The translations under genes were made by a program, and so were the position numbers. A stretch of 64,000 nucleotides of DNA from Lamellibrachia satsuma (Eukaryota > Annelida > Polychaeta > Sabellida > Siboglinidae): the NCBI GenBank assembly GCA_033239005.1, contig BSQZ01000006.1, forward strand, positions 11,485,162-11,549,161. Direction: 5' to 3'. Shown one piece after another: positions 45,240-61,400 of the stretch (positions are counted from its first letter, which is position 1; every line of letters starts with the position of its first letter). A model generated the notes under the pieces. The model had not been told where the DNA came from. It ran no database searches and was given only the letters and a program-made list of their open reading frames with translations.

Positions 45240-46050
45240 CGGCGAAATGAAGCTATATTTCTTGCTGATTTTATGATGTCGGGAAGTGAATTCCACAGAG
45301 TTTGGTGCGGCTACCGAGATAGCTCGAGTTCCAGCGTTTGTCTTAACTCTGGGAACAGAAAGTAAATCAGAACTAGACGACCGAAGCTGTCTGCGCTGTC
45401 TTGCTGGAGTGAGCATTGAATGTAAATATGCAGGTTGTTTGGTTGCAAGGGCTTGATATGTAATTGTACAGATCTTAAAAATAATGGGATAATATCGCAC
45501 AGGGAGCCAATGCAATGATTTTAGAAGTGGCACTGAGCGGGAGAAAAGAGGAGATCGTGTAACTACCCTAGCCAAACAATTTCGGACACCTTGAAGTTTT
45601 GTAATATCCTTGATAGCAATATTATGAAGGAGGGACTTGCAATAACAAGAGATGTTGCGAATACGGCGAAGATCATGGATATGATAAAAACAGCAACGAC
45701 ACGTTTGAGGAATGTTTTGTCTAAAGTTGAAATTCTTTTCAAAAGTGACTCCCAAATTCTTCGCTAAGTTTGCCACGCTGTTTTGTAGTACTAATTATTA
45801 GAAATTCAGTTTTGTCTGCGTTTAACTTTAATTTGCTGTCACTCATCCAGAGGAAGATTTCGTGGAGACAATCGCTGAGCTGATTTAGGAATCGATTTGT
45901 ATCCGAGGTAGCCAAAGAAATGGAGATATGTTTCGTTGCATCTTGAGAAATCTTGAGGAGAACACGGGATTGAATCTGGTGGATTTTATATTTGTCTAAA
46001 GCGTGGAATATTGATCGGATAAGTATTATTATTGCGTGTATATTAATCAT
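45240..46050 (-). pseudogene. L2/Rex-like RT C-terminal fragment
   Basis: The minus strand reads SDCLHEIFLWMSDSKLKLNA, then DKTEFLIISTTKQRGK, NLGVTFEKNFNFRQNI, FYHIHDLRRIRNI, LLHNIAIKDITKLQGV, RNCLARVVTRSPLFSRSVPL and LKSLHWLPVRY. This is the palm end and thumb of an L2/Rex-like non-LTR RT. The two frames (46,050-45,739 and 45,776-45,237) are offset by a frameshift, and the catalytic box region reads QDATKHISISL, a corrupted YADDTQ. It is 5'-truncated and unrelated in spelling to the CR1 copies. Confidence 0.85.
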
Positions 46051-46508
46051 AACCTTACAAGAGTCCTTGTTTATTCAATAGTTGCTGTTAAAATTTAGCT
46101 ATAGGAGTAATTTAGGGTAGTTTATATCGTAGGTCTCCGAGGACTCGGACCGATAATTAAGGGTACATAATACGAGACGTAATATTATTGTAAATAATTT
46201 AATACATATTAAATATTGAAAACCTAAATATTTTGTTTTAGCAACATTTATTAAAAGTTAGCCGTAGGTAGTAATTCAGTGTTATTTAAATAAGGTCACT
46301 GAAATTTCGTTAGGGCGAGCGATATTACGTTTTGTTAGTCAGCTGTTACATAGAAAGTAAGTTGCAAGGCAGTAGCTGTAAATTTAATTAAGGCATCAGT
46401 AACATACTATAAAGTGTGTATTACAACACAAAAACAGTCTTTGTGAAGACTACCTAGTATAAATTGATTATAAACGGATTATAAACAAATACAAATTTAA
46501 TTTCTAAC

Positions 46509-47278
46509 ATGGCGCCGTGCAAACGCCAAGTAAAGGCGAAACGTAATTTGATATGTTCTAGCTGCGACAGCTGGATAGACTTTGCAAATTCCGGGTGTGT
46601 AAATTCGTGGGCGGAGGTGCAGGCGGATGATTTCCATTTCGTGTGTATGGGGTGTAAGTGAAATATCTGCAGGAGCTGGTGATTGAGCTAAGGCATATGA
46701 TTCTGATGATGACAGGGCAGGGTGAGACAGAAGTGAGCAGAGGTGGTGAGAATGATAAGAGCAGAGGTGGTGAGACCGAAGAGAGCAGAGGTGGTGAGAC
46801 CGAGGAGAACAAGGAGAGCAGTGGCAATGTGAGGGAGAAAGCTGGTAAGAAGAAGAAAGATGGCAGAAGGCAGAGAATGCAATAAAAAAGAGGTAAGCGG
46901 GAGAGTGGAGAGAGATTGCCAGGTGGTAAGACAGTAAAGGTTGATGATATGAGAGAAAGGGGGCATACTAGTAGTGTGCAACAGGAAAGGAGCTTTGCTG
47001 ATGTAGTATCACAGGGGAAAGCGAGGAAAGCCCGGGTATTTATGGGGGATTCCATCATTAGGAAAGTGGATAAAATTGTAAATAGAGGAGATGACATAAC
47101 ATTATGCCTACCAGGGGCAAAAGTAGAGGTTATAGCAGAGAAGGCAGGACAGGTCATGGGTGGTGGCACGGGAGGTACTGTTCTCGTGCATGCGGGAACG
47201 AACAATGCAGAGAAGAAGGGAACGTCATCCATCGTTGGTAAGTACAGGTGGTTGATCAAGACACTTAAAGAGGGGTGA
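46509..47278 (+). pseudogene. CR1 ORF1: PHD-like finger plus SGNH esterase start
   Basis: MAPCKRQVKAKRNLICSSCD, then SWIDFANSGC and DFHFVCMGCK give four CxxC-type ligand pairs in PHD spacing, but the His of the cross-brace is not evident (D/F). A one-base loss then shifts frame into a linker with two to three copies of SRGGETEE. An in-frame TAA follows near 46,884. The frame continues to RKARVFMGDSIIRKVDKIV (GDS, nucleophile block) and VLVHAGTNNAEK (GTNN block), the oxyanion blocks of SGNH hydrolases. The D-x-x-H block, present in copies A and B, is deleted here. Confidence 0.75.
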
Positions 47279-47329
47279 GGAATATAGGAACTGTAGAAGG
47301 ATGGCGATCAACACACAGGTACAGAAGGT

Positions 47330-50060
<2,731 letters not shown>

Positions 50061-50242
50061 ATGAGAAAATTGTTGGACTCTCGATAAGCCAATGTCTTCC
50101 TTGTCCACTTGCCATCTGGACCTTGTTGTTCGAGATGGCAATCTTGTTAAATCATCTGCCTAAAGGTGGTGATCCAAATTATTATTTTGGATAACACAGC
50201 TGAGTGGCGTAGTGTAAAGATTGAACAGCAAAGGGTTAGGGT

Positions 50243-50249
<7 letters not shown>

Positions 50250-50302
<53 letters not shown>
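50250..50302. repeat. (TA)n(GTT)n microsatellite
   Basis: About 40 bases of TA followed by four GTT units. Confidence 0.9.
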
Positions 50303-50354
50303 GTCTATAAATAATTAATAAATTTATATTCAATGCGTGTAGGCAATAGCGTTC

Positions 50355-50510
50355 CGCATACAACCATTTATTGTGGCAGCTTGTTTTCTCGGTATCGTCT
50401 CAAAATAAATATATGACTTCCAAACGTGTGTTCGTTTAAATTTATTTGATGTCTGTGTGTATGTGTGTATGTATATATGTATGTATGTATGTGTGTATGT
50501 ATGTGGGGGT
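50355..50510 (-). repeat. Dispersed repeat with terminal CATA/TATG microsatellite, copy 2
   Basis: Reverse complement of the 25,386-25,495 repeat, followed at 50,452-50,505 by TATG-type repeats. Confidence 0.65.
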
Positions 50511-50599
50511 GTTGGGGTGGGGTGGGATGGTAGTACCTTTGCATGCCAGGAAGCCACACCTTTGCTGAGCAATATATAAATCGTAAAACTAACTTTGCC

Positions 50600-51910
50600 A
50601 CTTACCAAAGAATTCTGAAAAAAAATAATTCGTAATGCCAAAAAAACATACTATCAATATCGTTTTGAAAAATGTAAGAATGATATTAAACAAACATGGT
50701 TTACTATCAAAGAAGTTATTAATCGGAAATCAAAGAAATTTAAATTGATCACTTTATGATTGACAAGTAATTGTAAATGATGCCATTGTCATTGCAAACA
50801 AATTTAATTGTTTCTTTACAAATGTAGGACCTAAGCTAGCAGCTGAAATAACTATTACAACCAACGCAAATTTCATGAATTACCTAAAAAATCAGATATT
50901 ACACAATTTCACATTCAAACCAATTTCTGAAGGAACTACCATAAACATATTAGATAGCTTCAAACGTAAACCTAGTTGTGGCAATGATGGCATTTCCACT
51001 TAATTATTAAAGCAATAAAACAAGACATTTGCAAACGTCTCGCAATCACAATTAATCAGTCCCTAGCAACTGGCATTTTTCCTGACTCCCTGAACATTTC
51101 AAAAGTAATACCACTTTATAAAAAGGCGCAGGACATTATTTGATAACTATCGTCCAATCTTTATATCACCAATAATCTCCAAAAACTTTGAAAGAGTAAT
51201 GTTCAATCAAATTCACACGTAGCTGTTATCTCATAATTTATACTACAATGTTTTATAGAAAAACACTCCACTCAATTACCTGCAGTTGAACTCATCGACC
51301 GAATATCTCAGGACTTTGATCAATGTGTCACTCCAATAAATGTATACTTTGATTTGTCAAAAGCATTTGACACCCTTGACCATCATACCCTTTTATCTAA
51401 ATTAGAGTTTTATGAGTTTACAAATTCGGCAATAAATTTTTGCAAAAACTACTTATCATACAGGAAACAGTTTGTTCGGATTAATTAATAATGCTAAATC
51501 TTTCGAAGCTGATATAACATTGGGTGTACCCCAAGGCTCAATATCGGGTCCTTTATTGTTCATTGTATATATGAACTGTTATAAATGTGGAAGATAATTA
51601 ACTTAAATGTATACGTCGCCTTGTAGTTACTAGCTAATTATATATTGACAGATTAAATGTTGTCTTTAAAATAAATGTGTTGTAATGTCTATTGATGCAT
51701 TTAGTTTTTTGCTTATTATATGTGTATATGTACTCGTGTATTCTTGTCAGCTACTCTATGAACTTTTGATTGTAATCTTTACTATGACATGTTGATGTAT
51801 TATTAGCTAAATTACTCTGTAAATGTATTATTACTATTATTATACTACAATTAATATTCAAGGTGGCTCTCGTGCTAGTCTCTTGACCTATTGTATATAC
51901 TAAATTATAA
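50600..51910 (+). pseudogene. RT fragment of the second non-LTR family
   Basis: Across frames the plus strand parallels 42,000-42,950: the linker (TWFTIKEVIN), FNCFFTNVGPKLAAEI, SCGNDGIST, a degenerate NYRPIFISPIISK, VYFDLSKAFDTLDHHT, LGVPQGSISGPLLFIVYMN, then loss of coding. A 3' UTR-like GTGGCTCTCGTGCTAGTCTC resembles GTGGCTCCCATGATAGCGAC at 44,241. Many stops and frameshifts; an old copy without endonuclease or catalytic YADD. Confidence 0.75.
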
Positions 51911-51959
51911 TATGTACTTGTAATTATTGGTCTAATAAGTTTCATTTCATTAATTCGTT

Positions 51960-52830
51960 CATTAAAGAAATCTAGTGCGCCTATGTCATACAAAAAAACT
52001 CCTCCACCATTATGGTGCTTTCGAACACACGACACGTTATGATGTTTTCGTCATGATGCTGTGCACATTCGGGATGTTTCCCATCCGGTGCTGCTGCCAC
52101 GCATCGATTTGGCGTTTCGCAATGAGAACGTCAGTCCATTATGACAATAAGCAATTAAATTATGTTTATGCTAAACATTCATCATTTTCGAATCCACTTG
52201 CTGCCGTTTCGAAGCTTTGGCAATTTCGTTCATCCCACGTTGCTACAGTTAAACTCAACTGTGTAAATGAGTACCTTGCTACAGACAAAGGTGAATATTT
52301 GAACGAATATTCTTCGCGCAGTAATTGCAGCGTGGCTGAATGCTTCCCATATAAGTCGAAATGGTGTTGGAATGAACAGGTCTTCCAGGGGGTGGAGTGT
52401 AAAGCGCTTTGAGCGTTCCCAGAGAGTGGATACCGCGCCATCGCGGTATCCACTCAAGATCGTGCCAGACTTGTGCGGGTTTATCGGTAACAAATACACA
52501 TCTCAACACAAGATGATCCAATTGATGTCTGGTTAATAACGTGTCAGGGGGATTCACACGAAAATATGATTCAATGTATTTATATATACCATAATCAATT
52601 ATTTTGTTATTTACCCTTTTCAGTACAATGTCTCATATATATTTACGTTGGAAACATTCGTGAGTCGTGACGTCTTACGTTCTGACGTGGTTATTTGCTT
52701 CCACCGATATGTCGTATGTCAGCATTGCAAAGTAATGAACTATGCGAATTTGTGGTTTCAAACCTACTGTCGTGCTAGGCAACTAATCTGGAGCTGCACG
52801 GTTCTTGAATACCATTAATAACCAGGAATC
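51960..52830 (-). repeat. Beta duplication, inverted partial unit
   Basis: Reverse complement similarity to 26,700-27,560 and in part to 59,760-60,010. Words include GAATGTGCACAGCATCATGA, AACGCCAAATCGATGCGTGG (or close) and GCGCGAAGAATATTCGTTCA. Its position upstream of GPCR-4, pointing away from it, mirrors GPCR-2 and its neighbouring unit at 26.6 kb. It includes a 14-bp perfect palindromic hairpin (52,424-52,455) absent from the other units. Confidence 0.75.
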
Positions 52831-52961
52831 CTCGAGCGAGCACTGCCTGGAGATGTGGCGTTATTATTAAGTCGATATTGAATTCAAAGAACTCGCAGTG
52901 GTTCAATAACAAATATATTGCTTAGGAAAATCATCACAGTTTGTTCCGTCTCGTCTAATAT

Positions 52962-54470
<1,509 letters not shown>

Positions 54471-54489
54471 TGCTCTGCCAGCTTCGCGG

Positions 54490-54697
54490 GTAAGTTAATA
54501 TTACGTACTTTATGTTCTGTGTTTGATTCGACATGTTTGTAAAAATAAATATGTTCATTATTATTGCAGTACTAATTCAGTCAAATGTCCACTTCGGATT
54601 TAATTATTCGTTTAGTATGACTTACACAATTATTACGGATGCTGTTAATAAATTGTTTTTACACGTTTCGGGTTCATTTCTATTTTGTTATTTACAG
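54490..54697 (+). other. Candidate 5'-UTR intron of GPCR-4
   Basis: Donor CGCGG|GTAAGTTAATA and acceptor TTTTGTTATTTACAG|GCG define a 208-base intron about 265 bases upstream of the GPCR-4 start codon. Both sites are good matches to consensus, but there is no transcript support here. Confidence 0.35.
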
Positions 54698-54962
54698 GCG
54701 AAAAAACAACGACGCCGCAATCAATTGTCCTAACGCAATCGCTTTCTTACATCTTACATATCGGGGCTTAACGTCGTAAGTTTCGAGGGAATCCATACCA
54801 TCTAGTGACGACACATTGAAAGACGGCGTGGGATCAGCAACACATACAGTATTTGAACCGATCGTGGAGTGATGAGTAAATGGTAATGGTGCGAACGGCG
54901 ACTAAGAAAACAACTTTTGTTAACAACAACTAACACTTGAACTACTTCAACAATCAGAGGTT

Positions 54963-55994
54963 ATGGCTGCGCTTGAAAATGACAGTATCTTGGACGGTAG
55001 GTGGAACATCTCTCGAGTGCTGGCTCTGAACAACGACTCAACGATTAACATAACTAATGACGAATATGGAAATAATTTTATTCCAAGGAACTATCGACAA
55101 CTTGCGTATGCGTTGATCGCTGTTCTTGGCATGATGGGAAACGCTCTTGTGATATTTGTTATATTACACAGTGCATCAATGCGCAAAAAGTTTACAAACA
55201 TCTTGATCTTAAATCAAAGCAATATTGATGTGGTGACGTCGGTGCTAATATTAATAACGAAAACGTTGAACGTTTCTAAAGAAAACTTGTCCGGAGTGGG
55301 CGGTGAAATCTTGTGTAAATTCTGGCTGAACGAACTGCCGCTGTGGAGCTTAATGGTATCGTCGTCCTACAATCTGATGGCTCTGACCCTTGAACGGTAT
55401 ATCGGAATTGTGCATCCATTGCGCCACCACACCTCTTTCTCGAAGATAAACGTTCTCATGTTGGCCACCACCGCCTGGTTGTCAGGGCCGATACTGATGT
55501 TGTGTTTCATGGTGCCAACTTCCGGTGTTATTAATGGCCGCTGTCAGTACGTGGCGATATTCGCTATTCCGTCGTGGAAGAAGGTATTCGGTGTGGCTTT
55601 ATTCATTGTGGAATACCTCCTTCCGATTACTTTGTTTATTACGTGCTACAGCAGGATGTTTATACATCTACGAAACCAAGTTCACCCGCAAGCCCCAGAC
55701 ATCGGTCACGAGGCCGAGGTGCAGAACGCGCGCGCCAGACGCAACGTTCTGAAAACGCTCTTGCTCGTCGTCGTTGGATATCTCCTGTGTAACACCTGCA
55801 ACCAACTAACATTTCTCGCGTATAACTTCGGCGCCCCGCTGGACTTCTCGAGCTCTTATTATGATTTCACCGTCGTAGCGATGTTTGCTAATTGTTGCAT
55901 CAATCCGTTCCTGTATGCATTGCAATATCGCCCGTACCAGAACGAACTGCGAAAAGTGTTCTGTAATCGCGGAATAGCGGTTAATACTTCTTAA
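54963..55994 (+). CDS. Rhodopsin-like class A GPCR 4 (intact, single exon)
   Basis: 343 residues from ATG to TAA. N-terminal sequons NIS, NDS and NIT. Asn60 in TM1 (MGNALVIF), Asp89 in TM2 (LNQSNID), Cys118 at TM3 and Cys194 in loop 2 for the disulfide, ERY at 144-146, Trp172 in TM4, Pro221 in TM5, LCNTCNQL in TM6 (no CWxP proline), NPFLY at 314-318, and a tail Cys334. Loop 3 carries the basic run RARRNVLKT shared with the paralogs. The parent-like relative of pseudogene 2 (25.9 kb), which matches it closely through TM4-TM7. Its upstream region lacks the CRE/TATA block of GPCR-1 and GPCR-3, so regulation probably differs. Ligand unknown. Confidence 0.92.
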   Translation: MAALENDSILDGRWNISRVLALNNDSTINITNDEYGNNFIPRNYRQLAYALIAVLGMMGNALVIFVILHSASMRKKFTNILILNQSNIDVVTSVLILITKTLNVSKENLSGVGGEILCKFWLNELPLWSLMVSSSYNLMALTLERYIGIVHPLRHHTSFSKINVLMLATTAWLSGPILMLCFMVPTSGVINGRCQYVAIFAIPSWKKVFGVALFIVEYLLPITLFITCYSRMFIHLRNQVHPQAPDIGHEAEVQNARARRNVLKTLLLVVVGYLLCNTCNQLTFLAYNFGAPLDFSSSYYDFTVVAMFANCCINPFLYALQYRPYQNELRKVFCNRGIAVNTS

Positions 55995-56074
55995 CACGCA
56001 CACGTAGAATATAAGGTACTCACGTAATATTAACACATCATCGATGTCGTATTGGCTTATACAATTGTCACACT

Positions 56075-56294
56075 GTTCAGCTGGACGGATGAAAACACTC
56101 GTACCCATGGGCGTCCGGAGGAAGGGGGCACTTGACCCCCTATGTTAACTCTACATTAACTTTACATACATGTGTTAACATATACTTTGAGCTCACGAAT
56201 ATAAATCCGAAAATTTTTGATATCCAGGGGGGTAAAGTGCCCCCTTCCCCCCGGACGCCCATAGGTACGAGTGTTTTCATCCGTCCAACTGAAC
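56075..56294. mobile_element. MITE-like palindromic element with long terminal inverted repeats
   Basis: Left arm 56,075-56,140 and right arm 56,227-56,294 are reverse complements with few mismatches: GTTCAG(C/T)TGGACGGATGA, AACACTCGTACC(C/T)ATGGGC and GTCCGG, then GAAGGGGGCACTT. The centre is 86 AT-rich bases without coding capacity. Length about 220 bases. No clear target-site duplication is visible, so the boundaries or class are uncertain. Confidence 0.8.
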
Positions 56295-56324
56295 AATATA
56301 TATATTACAGTCAATCTGCGTAAT

Positions 56325-56359
56325 CAGTAATTTCGTTTAGGCATTACGCGAAATTACTG
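56325..56359. repeat. Short hairpin, 11-bp stem
   Basis: CAGTAATTTCG at 56,325-56,335 pairs with CGAAATTACTG at 56,349-56,359. Variants of the ACGCGAAAT word recur to 56,410, directly against the tail of CR1 copy D. Confidence 0.7.
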
Positions 56360-56410
56360 TTTCACTCAGGCATTTTGCGAAATGACTGAAAATTCCAGTC
56401 ATTACGCGAA

Positions 56411-59190
56411 ATTTAACAAGATTTGCCATCCAAGCCAAAGGCCCAGATGGCAAGTGGACAAGGAAGCCATTGGCTTATCGAGAGTCCAACAATGTTCATC
56501 TACTTATAACCCGCCCTCCTGAGATATGTGTCAACCTTGTTTTTAAACATATTCACGCTGCTAGCAGTTTCACAATCTGTAGACAATTTGTTCCATTCAT
56601 TTATTGTCCTCTGTGAGAACGAGTGCTTCCTGATGTCCAATCTACATTGATCCTTTACTAATTTTACCTCATGTCCTCTAGTTCTGCTATCCTTCTTGAG
56701 TGAGAAAAACATATTTCTATCAATATTTTCATACCCATTTAATATCTTAAAAATTTCAATCTGATCTCCTCTTAACCTCCTTGTCTCTAGAGTTGTTAAA
56801 CCACATTCTTTCAGGCGTTCTTCATAACTAAGGTCTCTAAGTTCTGGAATCATTTTAGTTGCTCTCCTTTGTATGCGTTCAAGCGTATCTATATCCTTCT
56901 TACGATATGGTCTCCATGCTTGTATACAGTATTCTAAATGAGGTCTAACTATTGCTTTATAAAGAGGTATAATTAACTTTTTACCCTTGTATGTTATGTT
57001 TCTTCTAATCAATCCAAGAATTTGATTACCCTTTGAAGCTGCAATACCACACTGCTCTGAAACTTTCATATCAGCGCTTATTGTAACCCCTAAGTCCTTT
57101 TCTTTTACAGTAGTACCCAGAACAGTATCTCCCATTTTATAGTTTACATTCAAGTTCCCATGTCCTATATGTAGGCATTTACATTTCCCAAAATTGAACA
57201 GCATCTGCCTTTTCTCAGACCATTTCACTAATCTGTCTAGATCGTTTTGTAAATGTTGTTTATCACCATCGGTGTTAACCTTTCTAAACAGTTTTGTGTC
57301 ATCCGCAAATTTCAGTACGTTACTTGTTATACTGTCGTCCAAGTCATTGATATAAATTAAGAATAATATAGGTCCTAATACTGATCCTTGAGGTACCCCA
57401 CTCAAAACCGATTTCCAATTTGAAACTTCTCCATCTACTACAACTCGTTGTCTTCTGTCAGTCAGCCATTGTTCTATCCAGTCAGTTATGCTATCCCCGA
57501 TACCATGGGCTTTTAATTTAAATAGCAATCTTTGATGTGGCACTTTGTCAAAAGCTTTCTGAAAATCTAAGTTGATAATATCTATTGGCGATCCCACGTC
57601 TATCCACTTAGTGATTTCTTCCAAAAAACATAACATATTTGTTAAGCATGACCTCGCTTTAAGGAATCCATGTTGAGATGAATTAAATAATTTATGCTTA
57701 ACGAGGAAGTCCACCATATGGTCTTTAATTAACCTTTCTAATAATTTACAAATCACTGACGTTAAACTCACTGGTCTGTAATTCTCTGACTTATTTCTCG
57801 AACCTTTTTTAAATAATGGTATGATGTTTGCTTCTTTCCATTCAAACGGAACAACTCCCTCTTTTAATGACAAGTTGAATACTCTTGCAAGTGGTATACT
57901 GATTTGATCTACTGTTTCCATTAGTAATTTTGGAGGAATCCCATCCACTCCCGGTGATTTGTTATCCTTCATTGCCTTTATTTTCTTAGCTACCAATTCT
58001 GGAGTTACAACTAACCGTCCTAAATATTAAAATTTAGCCCCCTGAAATTTAGCATCAGCAACTGGTAATGAACTAATATCTTCTTTGGTAAACACTGAAC
58101 TGAAGTAACCATTTAGGTCTTCCGCCATTAAAAACCCATGTGATATTATATTTCCAGCACTGTCTTCTAGAGGTCCAACCTTGTCTTGTACGTTTTGTTT
58201 ACTCCTGACATATGCATAAAAACTCTTGTTGTCATTTTTTATGTTACATTCCAGTTTTTGCTCATAGCTTCTTTTAGATTGTCTGATTTCAGTTGTAGCT
58301 GCATTAAGTGCCTCTTTGTATTTTGCATAGTCTTCTTCCTTTCTGGTACGCCTATAAACCCTCCACATAGTTTGTTTTAGCATTATTTTTTTAATAGCCT
58401 CTTTTGACAAATGTTTCTTTCTACACCGTTTTCCTTGTTTTCGGAAGGGAACAAATTTATCGATGATACTCTCAATTTCATATTTTAGAATATTCCAACA
58501 TTCAATTGCGGTCTTATTCATCAGCATGTTAATCCAATCTAGCTGTGCTAAGTATTTTCTCATATCTTCGTAGTTACCTTTGTGGAAGTTTCTCTTGTAC
58601 GTTTTCTTATTTTTACTTTCTGATTTTACATTGATGTCAAAATGTATTTGATTATGGTCACTATTACCCAATGGTTCAAATATTTTTACATTGTCCACTA
58701 ATTCTTTTTGTGATGACAAAACTATATCTAATACATTTTCTCCCCTGGTTGGTTCTAGTACGTGCTGAGTAAGAAAGCTATCCTGGATTAAACATATAAA
58801 TTGTTGATCCTCAATCCCTGTGCTCTCTAGAGAATTCCATTGTATGTGTCCATGGTTAAAATCTCCCATTATGATACATTCCCCTTTACTAACATCCTAT
58901 ATAACGTTTTTTATTTTTGTGTTGTCCTCTTCGTTTATGTTTGGACTTCGGTAAACTAATCCAATAGTTAATTTTGAATTTCCTGAAACAATTTTGCACC
59001 AAACAGCTTCATCGCAATCTGCTTCCCTTTCTAGTTTTATTTCATAAGCCTGAATAGATTCTTTAACATATAAAATAACTACCCCGCCCCTTCTTCCTAT
59101 TCTATCTCTCATAAACATTACGTATCCTGTCAATCCTAATTCAGTATCTGTAATGTCTGTGTTGGCCCATGATTCGGTTATACCAAGTTA
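56411..59190 (-). mobile_element. CR1-like element copy D, 5'-truncated, least damaged RT
   Basis: Element order on the minus strand: endonuclease from GITESWAN at about 59,185, RT, 3' UTR and one tail repeat at 56,411. Compared with copy A there are two nonsense changes (near 58,893 and 58,022) and no frameshift in the RT. Close in sequence to copy A. Confidence 0.9.
56500..59185 (-). pseudogene. CR1 ORF2 of copy D: endonuclease + RT with two stops
   Basis: Three frames in register: 59,133-58,897 (endonuclease start), 58,869-58,027 (GDFNHGH, SDHNQIHF and the linker) and 57,996-56,500 (498 codons of RT). The RT is complete: GVDGIPP, NIIPLFKKGS, NYRPVSLTSVICKLLERL, NLDFQKAFDKVPH (first catalytic Asp, with Tyr to Asn just before), SGVPQGSVLGP, KFADDTKLF and thumb. 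The stops replace a Lys codon before DVSKGE and an Asp codon after GAKF. Both are simple substitutions, so this copy was active recently. Confidence 0.9.
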
Positions 59191-59649
59191 CACCAAACGC
59201 AGGTGAATGAATGGAAAGTTCCAGTCTCGCTGCTTTTCCTTGTTACTAGTGACGTCACATCGAAGCTTGCCGCTAACCGCAGGAAAAATATCATGCATAA
59301 TCGAGGCAGGCCGGTAGTAGAGTGTATTATTTGGAATTATTAATTAATTGAATCTCCTAAAGAAATTGTCTGTGTTGTGGAAATGTAGAATATAAATAGA
59401 AATTAGAAATATCCTGCAAGTTGTAATATAATATGATATCAAGCTGTCATTGTTTTCTTCCTTTTAATAACTAATTGTTTTAAGTTATTTGGACGCACTT
59501 AATTGATATATTTAAACACCTAAATTAGCAACAGAAAAGTAAGGTTCAAAAAAGCTTGTAGCGAAATCACCATAACCACATATTGTGCCAAAATATGGGA
59601 AACAAATAAAGCCATTTGATTATCCCATTTGCTAAACTGCTTTGACTTC
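59191..59649. other. Intergenic stretch, nothing recognised
   Basis: AT-rich, lies between CR1 copy D and the second beta unit. Confidence 0.5.
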
Positions 59650-61111
59650 GCAGGTCAACGAAAATCGGGAACAGAAAGAGCCCAGAGAACCTCACGCAGT
59701 CCTCCCATCTCAGCTGTGGCCTTCCCCTTTTCCTGCGTCCTTGATGTTTTTTCCACCTCTGCTCTCTACTGCGAAGAATATTCCTTCAATTATCCACCTA
59801 AGTATGTAGACAGGTACTCATTTATACAGCTGAGTGAGCTGTGGCAACGTGTGATGAACGAGGAACTTAACTGCTTATTGGTGTAATGGACTGACGTTCT
59901 CATTGCAAAACGCCAAATCGATATGTGGCAGTAGCATCCGATAGAAAACATCCGGAATGTGCACAGCATCATGACGAAAACATCATAACGTTAAGTGTGT
60001 TCGAAAGCATCATGATGATGACGGAGCTTTTTTTAATAAAATCATTTGCACAGTACGTAATGTACGTCCTCATTAAGGTTGCCATTGTGTTGTATCACAG
60101 CGTACTGATTCTGTATGCGTTCTATGTGTCTGACAAAACTTGTTATTCCTTGGAAAACAGTATCTTTAATTCTCAGCAGGTACCTCAATGCGCATTGAAG
60201 GACTCAGAAGCATAGATGAACGAATAGGTAAATTAAAAAAAAAGTATTATCTGGAAGAGAATACAAAACAAAACTTAATAATTACTGGTCTTGATGAACG
60301 TATCTATGCTTCTGCCGTTTCCTCGAACTCCAAATTACAATAATTATGACATCCATGTGAAACATTCGAATTCCATGTATTGGTGCTTTTGCATCATACA
60401 CGAACTTCCAAAATTAGTTCGAGACAACTATCTCCAAAAAATAAACAGCCACTCATACGAAGGTTCTATCAATTATGCAAACAAGTACATAATTAACACA
60501 TATGAGGCAGAATGTGTCATTCCGAATTTTTATATATGGAAGAAAAGACCTGTACTTACATCTGTGTAACTAGAATTGAGTGCATCATGCATTTGGTAAA
60601 AATGAAGGACAGTTATTTCAATAATACCATATAGTCCAGACATTAACAATAGTGATAACTTTAACTTCAAATACAGTCGTGACGAGAACTACTGTTTATA
60701 TTTTATATCATGTATCATATACTAGACGGCAAACTGTTTAAGTGTTTTGTTGAGGCAATTTGTGTTAATATTAGTCAATGTTAGTTAATGCAAATTAGCT
60801 TAGGGTTTGGTTAGTGTTAGTTGGTGCTAATTATTGATGATGATGTGTTGTGTAAATTGGTGTTGGTGGCGTTAAATATTGATATTTGGCTGAGGTATTC
60901 TTTGTTGATTTCGTAACCATTATACCAGTCTTATATTTCAAATATGTTATGTTCACGTAGAACTATATATTATTATTATTATTTATAGTATCTTGCCTAT
61001 GGCCAATGTGCCAGAAATGCTTCAGGTCTTAATGCAGGTGATGGATCAATCAACATTTTATTCACAATCATCATATATTATAACTGTATTCTTATGTTCG
61101 TGGTTTGACCC

Positions 61112-61116
<5 letters not shown>

Positions 61117-61203
<87 letters not shown>

Positions 61204-61225
61204 TTCTCTCTCTCTCTCTACATAT

Positions 61226-61294
<69 letters not shown>

Positions 61295-61311
61295 TTCTTT
61301 CTCTCTCTCTC

Positions 61312-61399
<88 letters not shown>
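61117..61399. repeat. Compound (TC)n(TA)n microsatellite
   Basis: Alternating blocks: TC, TA (61,150-61,199), TC, TA (61,224-61,292), TC, TA (61,314-61,399). At the same place unit 1 has (TC)n only. Confidence 0.95.

Positions 61400-61400
<1 letters not shown>

Noticed and set aside
46558..47259. 233-codon minus-strand Pro/Ser/Leu-rich frame
   Set aside because: It is antisense to the PHD/esterase ORF1 of CR1 copy C, which has recognisable motifs.
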